From the NCBI RefSeq assembly GCF_030147005.1, contig NZ_JASLAW010000258.1, positions 1 through 7,686 on the forward strand: a stretch of 7,686 bases of DNA, given 5' to 3'. The stretch comes from Pseudomonas sp. (lineage in GTDB: Bacteria > Pseudomonadota > Gammaproteobacteria > Pseudomonadales > Pseudomonadaceae). Under the pieces are notes generated by a model. That model was not told where the DNA came from. It searched no databases and saw nothing but the letters and a program-made list of their open reading frames with translations. A program made the position numbers and the translations under genes. Positions 6,157 to 7,686 of this stretch are shown one piece after another; positions within the stretch are counted from its first letter, which is position 1; each line of letters opens with the position of its first letter.

Positions 6157-7686
6157 ATGGCCGTAAAAACCATCAAGGAATTAACTGACTCAGTTCGAAA
6201 GTTGAAACCAGGTGCGCCGCTTTTAAATTACATAACACACGCACGCTTTCCAAACTTTAAAGGTCTTGAAAGAAATGCCGAATTGGACTTCCCATTTGCA
6301 CTCACTGCATTAGTAGGTGCAAACGGTATAGGCAAGAGCTCCGTGCTCCACGCATTATATGGGATGCCGGAGGGCCAAAGCACCGCAAAATATTGGTTCG
6401 CAACGGCCGTAGATCCAATTGAAGTTAAAGTCGTCCGAGACCCGCCACGATACGTTTATGGTCATTGGCATGAGGGTGTAAATGGGCCTGTCGAAACTCG
6501 AAAAGCTCGCATACACCACAAAGCAAGAGCATATGAATATTGGGAACCCACAAAAGTATCAAAAAATGACGGCATGTCTGAAATACCGGCCGAAGAATTT
6601 GACAGAAAAAGCACCGACAGATGGAATCCAGTTATTCGAGAAGTCGTCTATATAAACTCAAAATTCAATATTGGTGCTTTTGACAGAAACTTTAATTTTG
6701 GCGATAAGGACGATAGTCAAACAGAAAAATATGCAGAGATGCAATGGGGGGCCAATAAGCTAAGACGCGCAATCGATCAAGACCTTCAAAGTTGGCACTT
6801 GGGAGGTGGAAGGGAGCGAATTTTTGAAAATCGCATGCTAAAGCAAGTTGAATTGGATGCCATATCGCTCATCCTCGGACGCTCATACTCTTCAGCAAGA
6901 CTTATCAAGCACTCTCTTTATCCTACTCAACGAGGAAAAGACACGAGCGTCATTTTCGAACGAGGACGGCAGTACTCAGAGGCGTTCGCAGGAAGTGGAG
7001 AAATATCGGTGGTAAGTATTGTCACACAGGTACTATCTGCGCCCCGATACTCACTCATTCTATTGGACGAGCCAGAGACATCACTTCATCCAGGCGCACA
7101 AAAAGAGCTTTTGGCTTTTTTACTTGAGCAAATTCTGAAAAAACACCTCCAAGTCGTGATATCCACTCATGCAATAGACTTCATCGAGGATTTGCCTGAA
7201 AATGCTATAAAAGTATTTGAAGATAACGGCCAAGGCAAAACGCACATAATAAACAGTAGCTCTCCATATATTGCGTTAAACCGCCTCGGTCGAACTCTGG
7301 AAAAGAAAAAGACTATTCTTGTCGAAGACGCAATGGCTAAAATTGTTTTAGAAAGAGCCGCACAGGACCTTCATGAGGGTGAGCAAAATGCTCTGGACAT
7401 AAGAATTTGTCCTGGTGGAGCAGAGGCAATCTTGTCACGCCAGGTACCAGCGATGCTGCAAGCAGGCTCAAAAGTCTTTGCTTACCTCGACGGTGATAAA
7501 AAGAAAGTCGACGTATTCAGCGAGAGTAAAAATATTACTCAAGCAATGCAAACAGATCTACCTGAAATCATTAAGTCCGAAGTTGGATGCTCTCCTAGCT
7601 TCACAAAAAATGGCGGAAATGATAAAAAAGGTATTCAAGAACGACACATTCAAAATCACCTGCAATATTTAGATTGGATGAGCTCT
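6157..7686 (+). CDS. OLD-like ATPase with TOPRIM-like C-terminus (3' partial)
   Basis: The frame is open for 510 codons to the window edge, so the C-terminus is missing. The N-terminal two-thirds is an ABC-type ATPase: Walker A GANGIGKSS at 54-62, a long insert, signature-like AGSGE at 278-282, Walker B ILLDEPETSLHP at 301-312 and switch histidine STH at 336-338. A TOPRIM-like segment follows, with LVEDAMAK at 388-395 (Glu390 as the expected catalytic glutamate, although the usual Gly is Asp here) and YLDGD at 443-447 supplying the D-x-D acidic pair. ATPase fused to TOPRIM is the layout of OLD-family nucleases, including GajA of Gabija and some retron effectors, which mostly act in phage defence. 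Codons such as ATA (at least 13) and AGA (9) are unlike the gab genes, suggesting transfer. A plain ATP-binding protein with a degenerate TOPRIM is the main alternative. Partner genes would lie beyond the window. Confidence 0.92.
   Translation, partial: MAVKTIKELTDSVRKLKPGAPLLNYITHARFPNFKGLERNAELDFPFALTALVGANGIGKSSVLHALYGMPEGQSTAKYWFATAVDPIEVKVVRDPPRYVYGHWHEGVNGPVETRKARIHHKARAYEYWEPTKVSKNDGMSEIPAEEFDRKSTDRWNPVIREVVYINSKFNIGAFDRNFNFGDKDDSQTEKYAEMQWGANKLRRAIDQDLQSWHLGGGRERIFENRMLKQVELDAISLILGRSYSSARLIKHSLYPTQRGKDTSVIFERGRQYSEAFAGSGEISVVSIVTQVLSAPRYSLILLDEPETSLHPGAQKELLAFLLEQILKKHLQVVISTHAIDFIEDLPENAIKVFEDNGQGKTHIINSSSPYIALNRLGRTLEKKKTILVEDAMAKIVLERAAQDLHEGEQNALDIRICPGGAEAILSRQVPAMLQAGSKVFAYLDGDKKKVDVFSESKNITQAMQTDLPEIIKSEVGCSPSFTKNGGNDKKGIQERHIQNHLQYLDWMSS

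Noticed and set aside
7415..7672. 85-codon plus-strand frame near the window end
   Set aside because: It is an out-of-frame reading inside the ATPase-TOPRIM gene, whose own frame carries the acidic TOPRIM-like motif in this stretch.

Overview
The window looks like a chromosomal segment from a Pseudomonas of the fluorescens/putida type. The evidence is near-textbook Pseudomonas GabT and GabD proteins with GC-rich codon use, a REP-type palindromic element with the TGTGGCGAG ends typical of that group, and a tRNA-Arg(CCG). The species assignment is an inference, since no marker gene is present.

Left half (1-3665) is conserved core. A 15-copy heptamer array (1-105) abuts a REPIN (103-195), followed by a strong intrinsic terminator (267-296). 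gabT (318-1595) and gabD (1776-3218) follow on the minus strand and are transcribed gabD then gabT. They encode an aminotransferase and a semialdehyde dehydrogenase that convert GABA to succinate; in pseudomonads the same pair can convert 5-aminovalerate from lysine to glutarate (DavT/DavD). A plausible sigma-70 promoter lies upstream of gabD (3367-3395), with a perfect dyad at its predicted start site and a second dyad just upstream of the -35. A divergent promoter then drives tRNA-Arg(CCG) (3589-3665), which ends in a perfect terminator hairpin.

Right half (3666-7686) has the look of an accessory island placed at the 3' end of the tRNA gene. It holds a small unrecognised gene split by an apparent frameshift (3908-4374), an intrinsic terminator, and a DUF4238-type protein (4655-5677). 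After about 480 bp without a convincing gene comes an AT-richer gene (6157 to past the window end) encoding an ABC-type ATPase with a C-terminal TOPRIM-like segment. This is the architecture of OLD-family nucleases such as GajA of Gabija and the effectors of some retrons. No integrase, transposase, reverse transcriptase, helicase, CRISPR array or second att copy is visible.

The best candidate for an undescribed system is the ATPase-TOPRIM gene with its unseen downstream partner, possibly together with the DUF4238 gene. A defence role is inference from domain architecture and location. The window ends inside the ATPase gene, so the genes that would identify the system lie outside it.
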